NCBI GenBank assembly: GCA_031254265.1
Contig: JAIRUV010000076.1
Coordinates: forward strand, 1 to 5,086
Length of the DNA stretch: 5,086 nt
Direction of reading: 5' to 3'
Origin: Candidatus Methanoplasma sp.
GTDB taxonomy: Archaea; Thermoplasmatota; Thermoplasmata; Methanomassiliicoccales; Methanomethylophilaceae
Below the pieces are notes generated by a model, which was not told the DNA's origin, did not search any database, and saw only the letters and a program-made list of their open reading frames with translations. This document shows, in pieces, positions 1 through 5,086 of this stretch (position 1 is the first letter of the stretch; the number at the start of each line of letters is the position of its first letter). The position numbers were made by a program, and so were the translations under genes.

Positions 1-47
1 GGCGGTGCTGCCGGCCGCATTTTCTGAAAGGTATTAAATAGGAGCGT

Positions 48-1763
48 TCAGAGGTCCCCGAACGACAGCTTTCCGCAGAGCATCGATCTCAGGATGTCCG
101 GCACAGAATCCGCCGGTACCCTTTTCTGACATGTGGTGTCCCGTTCTCTTATCGTGACGGTGCCTTTGTCGGGTCCTTCGAGGGACTCATAGTCCACGGT
201 TATGCACCACGGGGTGCCGATCTCGTCCATCCTGGCATATCTTTTTCCGATGGTCCCGGAGCCGTCGTAATATGCCTCCACGGACGGAGAATGGATCTTT
301 GCATAGATATCCATGGCAAGGGCATCCAGGCCGTCCTTCTCCATGAGGGGGAACACACCCGCTTTGATGGGAGCCACTTCAGGCGCTAACCTCAGTACGG
401 TGTAGTTTTCTTTTTTGTCGTATGCGAATGCGTGTTCAAGCACCGAGTAGAAGATCCTGTCCAATCCGTAGGACGGTTCGATCACATGAGGGACGACCCT
501 TTCCCCGGAGACCTTCTCCAAGACCCTGACTATCTCAAAATAATCATTGCCCAGTGTTATCTGTTCGCCGTCGATGTCCATGATGAGCTTTCCGTCTGTG
601 ACGTCGGAGGGGGTCTTTGCCTCCATGACCTCGGCTATCGCTTTCGCCTTGTCCTTGAACTTCGGACCCAGGGCCTTATGTTTAGCTTTGACCCTGTCGA
701 CCTCCATCTCTTTGGGTTCATCGAATTTTTTGAAATGTGTAAGCTCGACACCAGAGAATTCCGCATGCCTCGACAGGTCCCAGCAGCCTCTGTCGGCTAT
801 GCCTGTGACCTCTATCCACCCATATGAAAGTAGGACCTCTGCGTCCCAGCAGTCCATGGCGTAATGCGCCATCTCGTCCCGCAGGTGCTGCCTGAACCTC
901 AGCCTCTTCGGGTCGACCCCGAGCCTGACCAGCAGCTGCTGCGTGGTGTACACGAAATATGCCAGCACCTTGTTCGCTATTATTTTCCTGTCAACAGCCT
1001 CCCCAACTGTCATGGTCACGGACTCGGTGCCTGTGTTGGGTACAAGCGTTATCATATCGTTCTCGATATCGGGGAACCTGCTCCACCCTTTATCCTCAGG
1101 ATCGACGAAGAGCTCGACCTCCATCATGTTGAACTCCCTCATCCTTATCATCCCCTGCCTGGGTGCGATCTCGTTCCTGTAGCCTCTGCCTGTCTGTATC
1201 ACGCCTAGGGGGAGTTTCTCCCTGTTGTATCTGTAAAGGTTCAGGTAATTGACGAATATCCCCTGTGCGGTCTCCGGCCTGAGATACCCTACCCTCGATG
1301 AGCCCGGTCCGATGGTGGTCTTGAACATAAGGTTGAATTCTTCCACAGGGCCCAATATGCCGCCGCATTCCGGACATTTCACGTCATGTTCCACGAATGC
1401 TTTGTCCAATTCCTTTGGGGAAAGCACATCCGGGTTGTCGAAGAACGGTTTGACAAGGTGGTCCGCCCTGAAGGGGGAATCGCACCCTCCGCAGTATGTT
1501 ATGAGGTCCGCAAATTCATCCACGTGTCCGGAGGCCTTGAACACCTCTCTCGGATTCACAGTCTCCGAGTCTATCTCGATGAACCCTTCCCTTCCTCTGT
1601 ATATGTCCCTCCAGACCTCAACTATGTTGTTCCTCATGTTGGAGCCTAGAGGTCCGTAGTCGAACATTCCCGCCACTCCGCCGTACAGCTCGAAGGAGGG
1701 CCACAAGAACCCCCTGCGTCTGCAGATGGCCATGAGATCGTTGCTGTTGACCTCGTTAGACAT
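48..1763 (-). CDS. glyS: Glycyl-tRNA synthetase (archaeal/eukaryal-type, class II)
   Basis: The enzyme joins glycine to tRNA-Gly in the cytoplasm using ATP. At 571 residues it has the usual length of the homodimeric archaeal/eukaryal form, not the bacterial alpha2beta2 form. Class II motif 1 lies near residues 35-53 (DYGPLG start). A four-cysteine zinc-ribbon pattern is visible at C91, C94, C130 and C133. The glycine-pocket block LRPETAQGIF is at 161-170. Motif 2 (GRGYRNE, then MREFNMMEVE) spans about 190-217, and motif 3 (EPSYGLDRIF) about 429-446. The C-terminal anticodon-binding domain runs from about 455 to 550. There is no WHEP extension. The ATG is supported by an AGGT ribosome binding site (1771-1774) with 7-base spacing, inside the end of the CBS gene. 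The gene overlaps that gene by 8 bases, so the two are very probably co-transcribed and translationally coupled. It ends in TGA. All catalytic blocks look intact, so the call is secure. Confidence 0.98.
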   Translation of the reverse strand: MSNEVNSNDLMAICRRRGFLWPSFELYGGVAGMFDYGPLGSNMRNNIVEVWRDIYRGREGFIEIDSETVNPREVFKASGHVDEFADLITYCGGCDSPFRADHLVKPFFDNPDVLSPKELDKAFVEHDVKCPECGGILGPVEEFNLMFKTTIGPGSSRVGYLRPETAQGIFVNYLNLYRYNREKLPLGVIQTGRGYRNEIAPRQGMIRMREFNMMEVELFVDPEDKGWSRFPDIENDMITLVPNTGTESVTMTVGEAVDRKIIANKVLAYFVYTTQQLLVRLGVDPKRLRFRQHLRDEMAHYAMDCWDAEVLLSYGWIEVTGIADRGCWDLSRHAEFSGVELTHFKKFDEPKEMEVDRVKAKHKALGPKFKDKAKAIAEVMEAKTPSDVTDGKLIMDIDGEQITLGNDYFEIVRVLEKVSGERVVPHVIEPSYGLDRIFYSVLEHAFAYDKKENYTVLRLAPEVAPIKAGVFPLMEKDGLDALAMDIYAKIHSPSVEAYYDGSGTIGKRYARMDEIGTPWCITVDYESLEGPDKGTVTIRERDTTCQKRVPADSVPDILRSMLCGKLSFGDL

Positions 1764-2601
1764 TGTTATTACCTGTTAACGCGCATAGGACATCCACGTC
1801 ATAGACCATGCCCACGATCTCATCTTTAGTGCCGTGCACAGGAAGCTGCCCGAAGTCATTCTGTATCATGACGAGGGCGACATCGTTCAGAGGCGTCTTT
1901 TTGAAAACTGTTTGAGGGTCCTTCACCATATAATCCCGGACGGTGGTGGAGTCCGGTATGTATTTGTCCGTCGCCGCATAGAACAGCGGGAGGACGTTCC
2001 TGTACCCAGCAAGCTCGGAATCCTCGATCCCCAGACGCTGCATCGCTTCCGCGTCAGCCGTCTGGTCGCTGAACAGGTCGCGGTCCGTCAGTATCCCGAC
2101 AAGCTTACCTTTCTTGTCAAGGACCGGCACCGCCGATACATCGCTTATCCTCATTGCCGCCACTGTATATGCGAGAGGTTCGCCCTCGTATGCGGTCACG
2201 CAAGTCGTTCTGATGACGTCCTCAGCGGTCATAGTGGTCTTCATCCCGGCGATCTCCTTCAGAATGTCTGTCGGAGTCACTATTCCGACAAGCCCTCCGT
2301 TCGCTATCACTGGAAGTCTGTGTATCCTCCTGCTGGCGAATATCTTCGCCGCGTCGATGACACTGTCCTCCGGAGTAACGGTGATGCAGTCCTTTTTCAT
2401 TATCAGTGACAGCTGATCCTCGTCGAACTTCCTGAATATGTCCCTTCTGGAGACGATACCCATAAGTTTACCGTCCGAAGCACGAACGACAGGAAGTCCG
2501 GTCAACTTTTTCCTGACCATAATGTTGATAGCATCGCTGCGGCTTCCTGGTACTTCCACTACGATTGGGGCCGTAGTCATAATTTCTGCCACTGTTTTCA
2601 T
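1756..2601 (-). CDS. Four-CBS-domain protein (tandem Bateman modules), putative nucleotide sensor
   Basis: This 281-residue soluble protein consists almost wholly of CBS repeats: CBS1 about 3-59, CBS2 about 66-117, CBS3 about 124-178 and CBS4 about 221-275. A linker at about 179-219 separates the last two. CBS pairs bind adenosine-containing ligands such as AMP, ATP or SAM, and usually regulate a partner. The ribose/phosphate-contacting S/T-x-x-D pattern appears in three repeats (S51-D54, T109-D112, T172-D175). CBS4 has Y267 in place of S/T but keeps D270. No catalytic, DNA-binding or membrane domain is attached. I chose the ATG at 2601 because GAGGT (2611-2615) precedes it by 9 bases and CBS1 begins at once (TVAEIM). 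A GTG at 2640 would add 13 residues without a comparable site. The stop overlaps the glyS start, suggesting a role tied to glycyl-tRNA synthetase or to translation. The actual ligand and partner cannot be read from sequence. Confidence 0.93.
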   Translation of the reverse strand: MKTVAEIMTTAPIVVEVPGSRSDAINIMVRKKLTGLPVVRASDGKLMGIVSRRDIFRKFDEDQLSLIMKKDCITVTPEDSVIDAAKIFASRRIHRLPVIANGGLVGIVTPTDILKEIAGMKTTMTAEDVIRTTCVTAYEGEPLAYTVAAMRISDVSAVPVLDKKGKLVGILTDRDLFSDQTADAEAMQRLGIEDSELAGYRNVLPLFYAATDKYIPDSTTVRDYMVKDPQTVFKKTPLNDVALVMIQNDFGQLPVHGTKDEIVGMVYDVDVLCALTGNNNV

Positions 2602-2712
2602 CCTGAACCGACCTCTGAAGATCTCACCATAGAAAAGCACGAAGCGATTTCCGTGGTATTTACGCCGTGTAACCCCATTTAGGTAATTAAGTCCATTGAT
2701 TGAAACACGCAG
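2602..2712 (-). promoter_or_regulatory. Intergenic region between usp and the CBS gene; possible weak promoter
   Basis: This 111-base gap separates the Usp stop from the CBS start. Read on the minus strand it holds two A/T islands that could be TATA boxes: CTTAATTAC (about 2683-2691) and GTAAATACC (about 2654-2662). They would place transcription starts about 60 and 30 bases ahead of the CBS ATG. Neither is a strong match, and no hairpin plus oligo-T terminator follows usp. Either read-through from the upstream genes or an independent CBS-glyS promoter is possible. The GAGGT site of the CBS gene (2611-2615) also lies here. Confidence 0.3.
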
Positions 2713-3162
2713 TTATTCCTTCGAAACGGCCGGTGATTTTGCAACCATAACGGGACATTTCGAGTTCTGCACGATCTTCTCCGCAACACTCCCCATCAGA
2801 AGTTTGGATATCCCGGCCCTTCCCAAGGAGCCCATCACGATCACGTCGTACTCTCCCTCCTCCGCTTCCTGGAGTATGACCTTTGCAGGCGTGCCTTCAA
2901 GGAATTTCTCTTCCACTTCCACGCCCGCTTCCCTCGCTCTCTCCACCACATACCCGGTTGCGCGTCTGCCTTCCTTCTCAAGGGTGTCGTACACGTTGAC
3001 AAGTGCGGTATCCATAGGCGAGCTCGTGTAGATTGTTTTATCAAGAACGAACAGCGCGGTGACCTTCCCTCCGGACAGTTCCGCCAGCTCGATGGCCTTG
3101 TCCACTGCATATTTGGTGAATTCGCTGCCATCCGTCGGTACGAGTATTTTTTTGAAGCCCAA
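2713..3162 (-). CDS. UspA-family universal stress protein, ATP-binding type
   Basis: This is a cytoplasmic small alpha/beta protein of the universal stress family, 149 residues from the chosen start and so a normal single Usp domain. The N-terminal strand and nucleotide loop read KILVPTDGSE (5-14). The C-terminal ATP-binding signature G-x2-G-x9-G-S is complete: G111, G114, then G124-S125, followed by the usual strand CPVMVAKS. This places it with the ATP-binding (MJ0577-like) branch and not the non-binding UspA branch. The start is inferred. A strong AAAGGAGG site (3169-3176) sits 6 bases ahead of a TTG at 3160-3162, and translation from there gives the classical MGFKKILVP beginning. An ATG at 3184-3186 would add eight unconserved residues, lacks a clear site and lies inside the amidohydrolase gene. 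The TTG follows the amidohydrolase TGA by one base, implying coupled translation. Its target process is unknown. Confidence 0.94.
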   Translation of the reverse strand: MGFKKILVPTDGSEFTKYAVDKAIELAELSGGKVTALFVLDKTIYTSSPMDTALVNVYDTLEKEGRRATGYVVERAREAGVEVEEKFLEGTPAKVILQEAEEGEYDVIVMGSLGRAGISKLLMGSVAEKIVQNSKCPVMVAKSPAVSKE

Positions 3163-3163
3163 C

Positions 3164-4207
3164 TCATTCCTCCTTTCCCGGTTCATATCTGAAAACGGGG
3201 CCGCTGCTCTGCAGCATCTCCTCGATCCGGAATTCTCCGGAACATGGAAACACTGACAGATCCGCCTTCATTCCCGCCGCCACACAGATTTTGTTGTGTG
3301 GATATAATATTTTTCTTCCGTTCCTGAACAAAGGGCCCACGATATCATCGGCGGAACCTCCTTGAGAAAGCAGAACGCCCCTGAAAGCAGAGGCCTCGAG
3401 GCGCATGTCCGGACCGCCGAACATCGCATTGTCGGTCCCGATCGCAATATCGACGCCGCAGTCAAGCATCCTTTTTATGGGTGGCGTCTTTGAAAAGTAC
3501 AGGTTGGACCGGGCACACACCACGACTGGAACTTCCGACTCGGCGCACTTGAGCAGGTCGGAGTCCGTCGCTTCCGTCATATGCACTATGAATGCAGGGT
3601 CCAATGACAGTATGAGGTCGATGTCCTCCCTCACCCTCTCGCTGGCATGGATGGCGAATATCTTCCTCTCTTCCCGCACCTGGTCCGCCACCCTTTCTAT
3701 GTACCCGTGGTCCATGTCGGATATGCTGGAGATCCCTATGCCGTCCGCCGTGTCCAATATCCGGGAGATCTCGTCCCGGTCGTATCCTTCACTCACGGGC
3801 CTGCCAAGTATCGTTGACGCGGGGGCGGCGTTCCTGAGCATCCTGCACCCTTTTTCACCGCCCTCTCTGAAATCGATGAATGTTCCTGCCCCGTTCCTCC
3901 AGGAGGCATAAGCGTACCTTCTGATGTCGCTCTCGAGAGCCTGATCGCTGAGCCCTCTCAGATGAACATGCTTAAGCCCGTCGGGCGGAGCGACCAGATC
4001 CATGAATGTCATCCCCGGAGGTATCTTCAGCCCTCCGTCGGCGCAGTGGGTGTGGGAGTTGACCAAGGGAGGCACGATAAGGCCGGTCGCGAGAGGTGCT
4101 GCGGTAGGTCTCCCGTCCTCGACGGAGGTCACGGTCCCTCCCTCGATACAAACGTATCCCTCGATAATGCCGTCCTCGGTCAGCACATGGCCGCTCAGCA
4201 CATCCAT
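3164..4207 (-). CDS. Amidohydrolase-superfamily metal-dependent hydrolase/deaminase, substrate unknown
   Basis: This 347-residue protein resembles the archaeal 'chlorohydrolase'/cytosine-deaminase-like branch of the amidohydrolase superfamily. A short beta-sandwich N-terminus (about 1-45) leads into the TIM barrel with a full set of metal ligands: H52 and H54 in NSHTH, H187, H209 and D259 in IGTDN. E190, three residues after H187 (HASE), fits the catalytic Glu of the mononuclear deaminase/chlorohydrolase subtype. The segment CARSNLYFS (231-239) also matches that group. At about 350 residues it is shorter than typical SAH/MTA deaminases (above 400). The C-terminus includes the usual GMKADLSVF block (312-320) that closes the sandwich domain. 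The site looks intact, so an active enzyme is expected, perhaps a deaminase of a nucleobase-like or other N-heterocyclic compound; that is inference. The ATG has no ribosome binding site but lies about 24 bases from a TATA box, fitting a leaderless mRNA. The stop abuts the Usp start. Confidence 0.92.
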   Translation of the reverse strand: MDVLSGHVLTEDGIIEGYVCIEGGTVTSVEDGRPTAAPLATGLIVPPLVNSHTHCADGGLKIPPGMTFMDLVAPPDGLKHVHLRGLSDQALESDIRRYAYASWRNGAGTFIDFREGGEKGCRMLRNAAPASTILGRPVSEGYDRDEISRILDTADGIGISSISDMDHGYIERVADQVREERKIFAIHASERVREDIDLILSLDPAFIVHMTEATDSDLLKCAESEVPVVVCARSNLYFSKTPPIKRMLDCGVDIAIGTDNAMFGGPDMRLEASAFRGVLLSQGGSADDIVGPLFRNGRKILYPHNKICVAAGMKADLSVFPCSGEFRIEEMLQSSGPVFRYEPGKEE

Positions 4208-4227
4208 GGCAAGTGTATGCAGGTATC

Positions 4228-4235
4228 ATTATAAA
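4228..4235 (-). promoter_or_regulatory. TATA box for the amidohydrolase (leaderless promoter)
   Basis: On the minus strand the sequence reads TTTATAAT, a good archaeal TATA box. Its centre is about 24 bases from the A of the ATG at 4207, so transcription should begin at or within a few bases of the start codon. The absence of any Shine-Dalgarno match upstream of that ATG agrees with a leaderless transcript. Confidence 0.65.
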
Positions 4236-4261
4236 TCAGATGGAGAGATGTGCTGCCAAGG

Positions 4262-4302
4262 TTGCCGTGCAGAGGTGCCAGTGCATCACAGCATCACGGC
4301 AA
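4262..4302. repeat. Inverted repeat with internal direct repeats in the divergent control region
   Basis: Perfect 8-base arms TTGCCGTG (4262-4269) and CACGGCAA (4295-4302) are separated by 25 bases. Inside lies a tandem GCATCAC (4283-4289 and 4291-4297, 8-base period), and the tetramer GTGC occurs three times (4267, 4275, 4281). The right arm reaches the position expected for the TFB recognition element of the ferredoxin promoter, so a regulator bound here could block it. The operator role is inference; arms of this size can occur by chance. Confidence 0.4.
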
Positions 4303-4304
4303 AT

Positions 4305-4313
4305 CTTAAAATA
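4305..4313 (+). promoter_or_regulatory. TATA box for the ferredoxin gene
   Basis: The sequence CTTAAAATA is an AT-rich island in otherwise GC-rich DNA, centred about 42 bases ahead of the ferredoxin ATG. Using the usual archaeal spacing of about 26 bases, transcription would start near 4335. That leaves a short leader holding the AGGTG ribosome binding site at 4339-4343, 7 bases before the ATG. Confidence 0.55.
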
Positions 4314-4350
4314 CTTACATAGATTATTGGGGGTCCACAGGTGTAAACCC

Positions 4351-4515
4351 ATGGTAAAAGTGATTGAAGCAGAATGTGTAGCATGCGGAGCATGTGTGGA
4401 TGTATGTCCTCAGGACGCAATAACCGTTGACGATGTCGCAGTCATCATCCAGGACAAATGCGTTGACTGCGGAGCATGTATCGACGAGTGCCCGTCAGCC
4501 GCTATTGTGGAATGA
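4351..4515 (+). CDS. Small 2x[4Fe-4S] ferredoxin
   Basis: This soluble 54-residue electron carrier is little more than the two-cluster core. The cluster motifs are C9-x2-C12-x2-C15-x3-C19-P and C37-x2-C40-x2-C43-x3-C47-P, arranged in the usual pseudo-twofold symmetry where the fourth cysteine of each motif completes the other cluster. The two halves are visibly similar ([12 protein letters not shown] and [12 protein letters not shown]). The protein is acidic, as is common for clostridial-type ferredoxins. The ATG at 4351 is preferred over upstream starts in the same frame because AGGTG (4339-4343) lies 7 bases upstream and the added upstream residues look non-coding. It has its own promoter, divergent from the amidohydrolase, and converges on an FNR-like flavoprotein that could be its partner. 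In anaerobic archaea such proteins serve oxidoreductases and membrane or electron-bifurcating complexes; the specific user is not shown here. Confidence 0.96.
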   Translation: MVKVIEAECVACGACVDVCPQDAITVDDVAVIIQDKCVDCGACIDECPSAAIVE

Positions 4516-4539
4516 ACGGGAACAGTCATCGAAACCTCG

Positions 4540-4590
4540 TCAGCGGGCAACCCGCTGAAACAAACAATTTTAAGCCCAATATGGCTTTTT
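4540..4590. terminator. Transcription termination region between convergent genes
   Basis: A perfect 8-base-pair hairpin, TCAGCGGG-CAA-CCCGCTGA (4540-4558), follows the ferredoxin stop. On the plus strand it is followed by TTTT at 4568-4571. A second, weaker hairpin comes next, AAGCC-(6)-GGCTT (4572-4587), running into TTTTT (4586-4590) inside the 3' end of the flavoprotein gene. On the minus strand the flavoprotein stop is followed by a T-rich stretch (about 4559-4570) ahead of the first hairpin. The region could therefore end transcripts from both sides. Archaeal termination relies mainly on oligo-T, so the hairpins may be secondary. Confidence 0.5.
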
Positions 4591-5086
4591 GACGAACTTA
4601 TAAGAACTTGAGATAGCAGTGGCCGCTTCTCCGCAGGCAGTAATGATCTGCTTGTATTTTCCCGGATAATCCACAACATCTCCGCATGCGAATATGCCGT
4701 TGCGGTTGGTCCTCATATCGAAATCCACCTTCACCAACCCTTCGGAGGTGAGTTCTATGTTCCATCTCTTAAGATCGGTAAGATCCGAGTTCAGCCCGAT
4801 GTTTATCACGGCCAGGTCTGCGGGGACATCGAATCTTTTCCCCTCCTGCTCCAAGGTGATGCTTTTTAGGAAGTTTTCCCCGTTGAACGATACGACCCCT
4901 GCGCTCATTATTGGTTTGACATGGCTGTATTTGAGCGCATTGACATTTGCCTCATCCGCTCTGAACTCCGGTCTTCTGTGCACAATGGTCGTATCTGTGA
5001 CTGAGTCGGCGATGAGCGCCATCTCTATTGCGCTGTTGCCTCCTCCGAACATGACGACCTTCTGTCCCACCAATTCCTCTTTCACG
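4570..5086 (-). CDS. Thioredoxin-reductase-fold flavoprotein, ferredoxin:NADP reductase-like (partial, C-terminal half)
   Basis: This pyridine-nucleotide/FAD oxidoreductase is cut by the right window edge, and about 171 C-terminal residues are visible. Numbering from the first whole codon, the NAD(P) Rossmann loop is FGGGNSA (13-19), and the adjoining HRR (36-38) is the kind of basic patch that favours NADPH. The FAD-binding GIFACGD lies at 130-136, followed by YPGKYK (140-145), which recalls the Y-x-G-K-x-K of thioredoxin-reductase-like ferredoxin:NADP reductases. True thioredoxin reductases carry CxxCDG shortly before the Rossmann loop. The visible VKEELVGQKV has no DG at the matching place, again favouring FNR, although the cysteine positions themselves fall outside the window. 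The protein ends in a short KKPYWA tail. It would be expected to shuttle electrons between NADP(H) and a ferredoxin, and a ferredoxin gene faces it. The first complete codon, GTG at 5085, is an internal Val, not the start. Confidence 0.88.
   Translation of the reverse strand, partial: VKEELVGQKVVMFGGGNSAIEMALIADSVTDTTIVHRRPEFRADEANVNALKYSHVKPIMSAGVVSFNGENFLKSITLEQEGKRFDVPADLAVINIGLNSDLTDLKRWNIELTSEGLVKVDFDMRTNRNGIFACGDVVDYPGKYKQIITACGEAATAISSSYKFVKKPYWA

Noticed and set aside
1..47. Possible end of a plus-strand gene (for example a frame ending GGAAGRIF then TGA at 25-27) or start of a minus-strand gene (ATG at 18-20).
   Set aside because: Only a few codons are visible, every plus frame gives a short plausible tail, and no ribosome binding site or well-spaced TATA box supports the minus-strand ATG. 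The stretch holds only an AT-rich patch after glyS.
432..1659. Several plus-strand open frames of 79-136 codons opposite glyS.
   Set aside because: They lie wholly antisense to an unmistakable GlyRS, overlap each other and show no recognisable protein pattern or start signals.
1834..2409. 191-codon plus-strand open frame.
   Set aside because: It is antisense to the CBS gene. The composition (many Arg and His) is typical of a shadow frame in GC-rich DNA, and no family features are visible.
2602..2640. Longer CBS protein starting at the GTG at 2640.
   Set aside because: The 13 extra residues lie outside the CBS fold and have no ribosome binding site as good as the GAGGT serving the ATG at 2601.
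3405..3911. 168-codon plus-strand open frame.
   Set aside because: It is antisense to the amidohydrolase barrel, whose metal-ligand motifs fix the coding strand. The Ser-rich product resembles nothing.
4213..4350. N-terminal extension of the ferredoxin to about 100 residues.
   Set aside because: It would run through both promoter elements and the ferredoxin's own ribosome binding site, and the extension does not look like protein. A 54-residue ferredoxin is a complete two-cluster unit.
4331..4350. Small hairpin GGGT/ACCC enclosing the ferredoxin ribosome binding site.
   Set aside because: Four base pairs with a 12-base loop, partly upstream of the likely transcription start, is too weak to call a riboswitch or thermosensor.
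48..5086. CRISPR arrays, insertion sequences, tRNA genes or in-frame UAG (pyrrolysine) read-through.
   Set aside because: No repeated spacer-like units, transposase, tRNA-like cloverleaf or terminal inverted repeats were seen. All six stops are TGA or TAA, and no gene appears interrupted by TAG.

Overview
This window looks like ordinary archaeal chromosome. The supporting evidence is a single-chain archaeal/eukaryal-type glycyl-tRNA synthetase, a four-CBS-domain protein, a very short 2x[4Fe-4S] ferredoxin, TATA-box promoters (one placed for an almost leaderless mRNA) and AGGAGG-like ribosome binding sites. Base composition is moderately GC-rich. My best guess is a euryarchaeon of the Thermoplasmatota/Methanomassiliicoccales kind, but this is an impression from gene content and protein style. 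Nothing in the window is diagnostic of that lineage.

Layout. Most genes are on the minus strand, so the transcription order runs from right to left. A divergent control region (about 4208-4350) fires left into an amidohydrolase-superfamily gene (3164-4207), which is followed one base later by a UspA-type ATP-binding stress protein (2713-3162, probable TTG start). After a 111-base gap comes a four-CBS-domain protein (1756-2601), whose end overlaps the start of glycyl-tRNA synthetase glyS (48-1763) by 8 bases. The four genes are co-directional and may form one transcription unit, or two units of two. The same control region fires right into a 54-residue ferredoxin (4351-4515). The ferredoxin converges on the 3' part of a thioredoxin-reductase-fold flavoprotein (4570 to the window edge), best read as a ferredoxin:NADP reductase-like enzyme. 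A hairpin and T-tracts lie between these two convergent genes. Positions 1-47, downstream of glyS, hold no gene I can defend. No intergenic stretch reaches 300 bases.

How they could fit together. GlyRS charges tRNA-Gly. The CBS and Usp proteins belong to families that bind adenine nucleotides and sense energy state. The ferredoxin and flavoprotein are plausible electron-transfer partners. The amidohydrolase has a complete metal site and an unknown substrate. I see no mobile elements, CRISPR arrays, RNA genes or evident new defence or biosynthetic system. The items most worth following are the amidohydrolase-Usp pair, the CBS-GlyRS overlap, the repeat-rich divergent promoter region and the ferredoxin-reductase pair.
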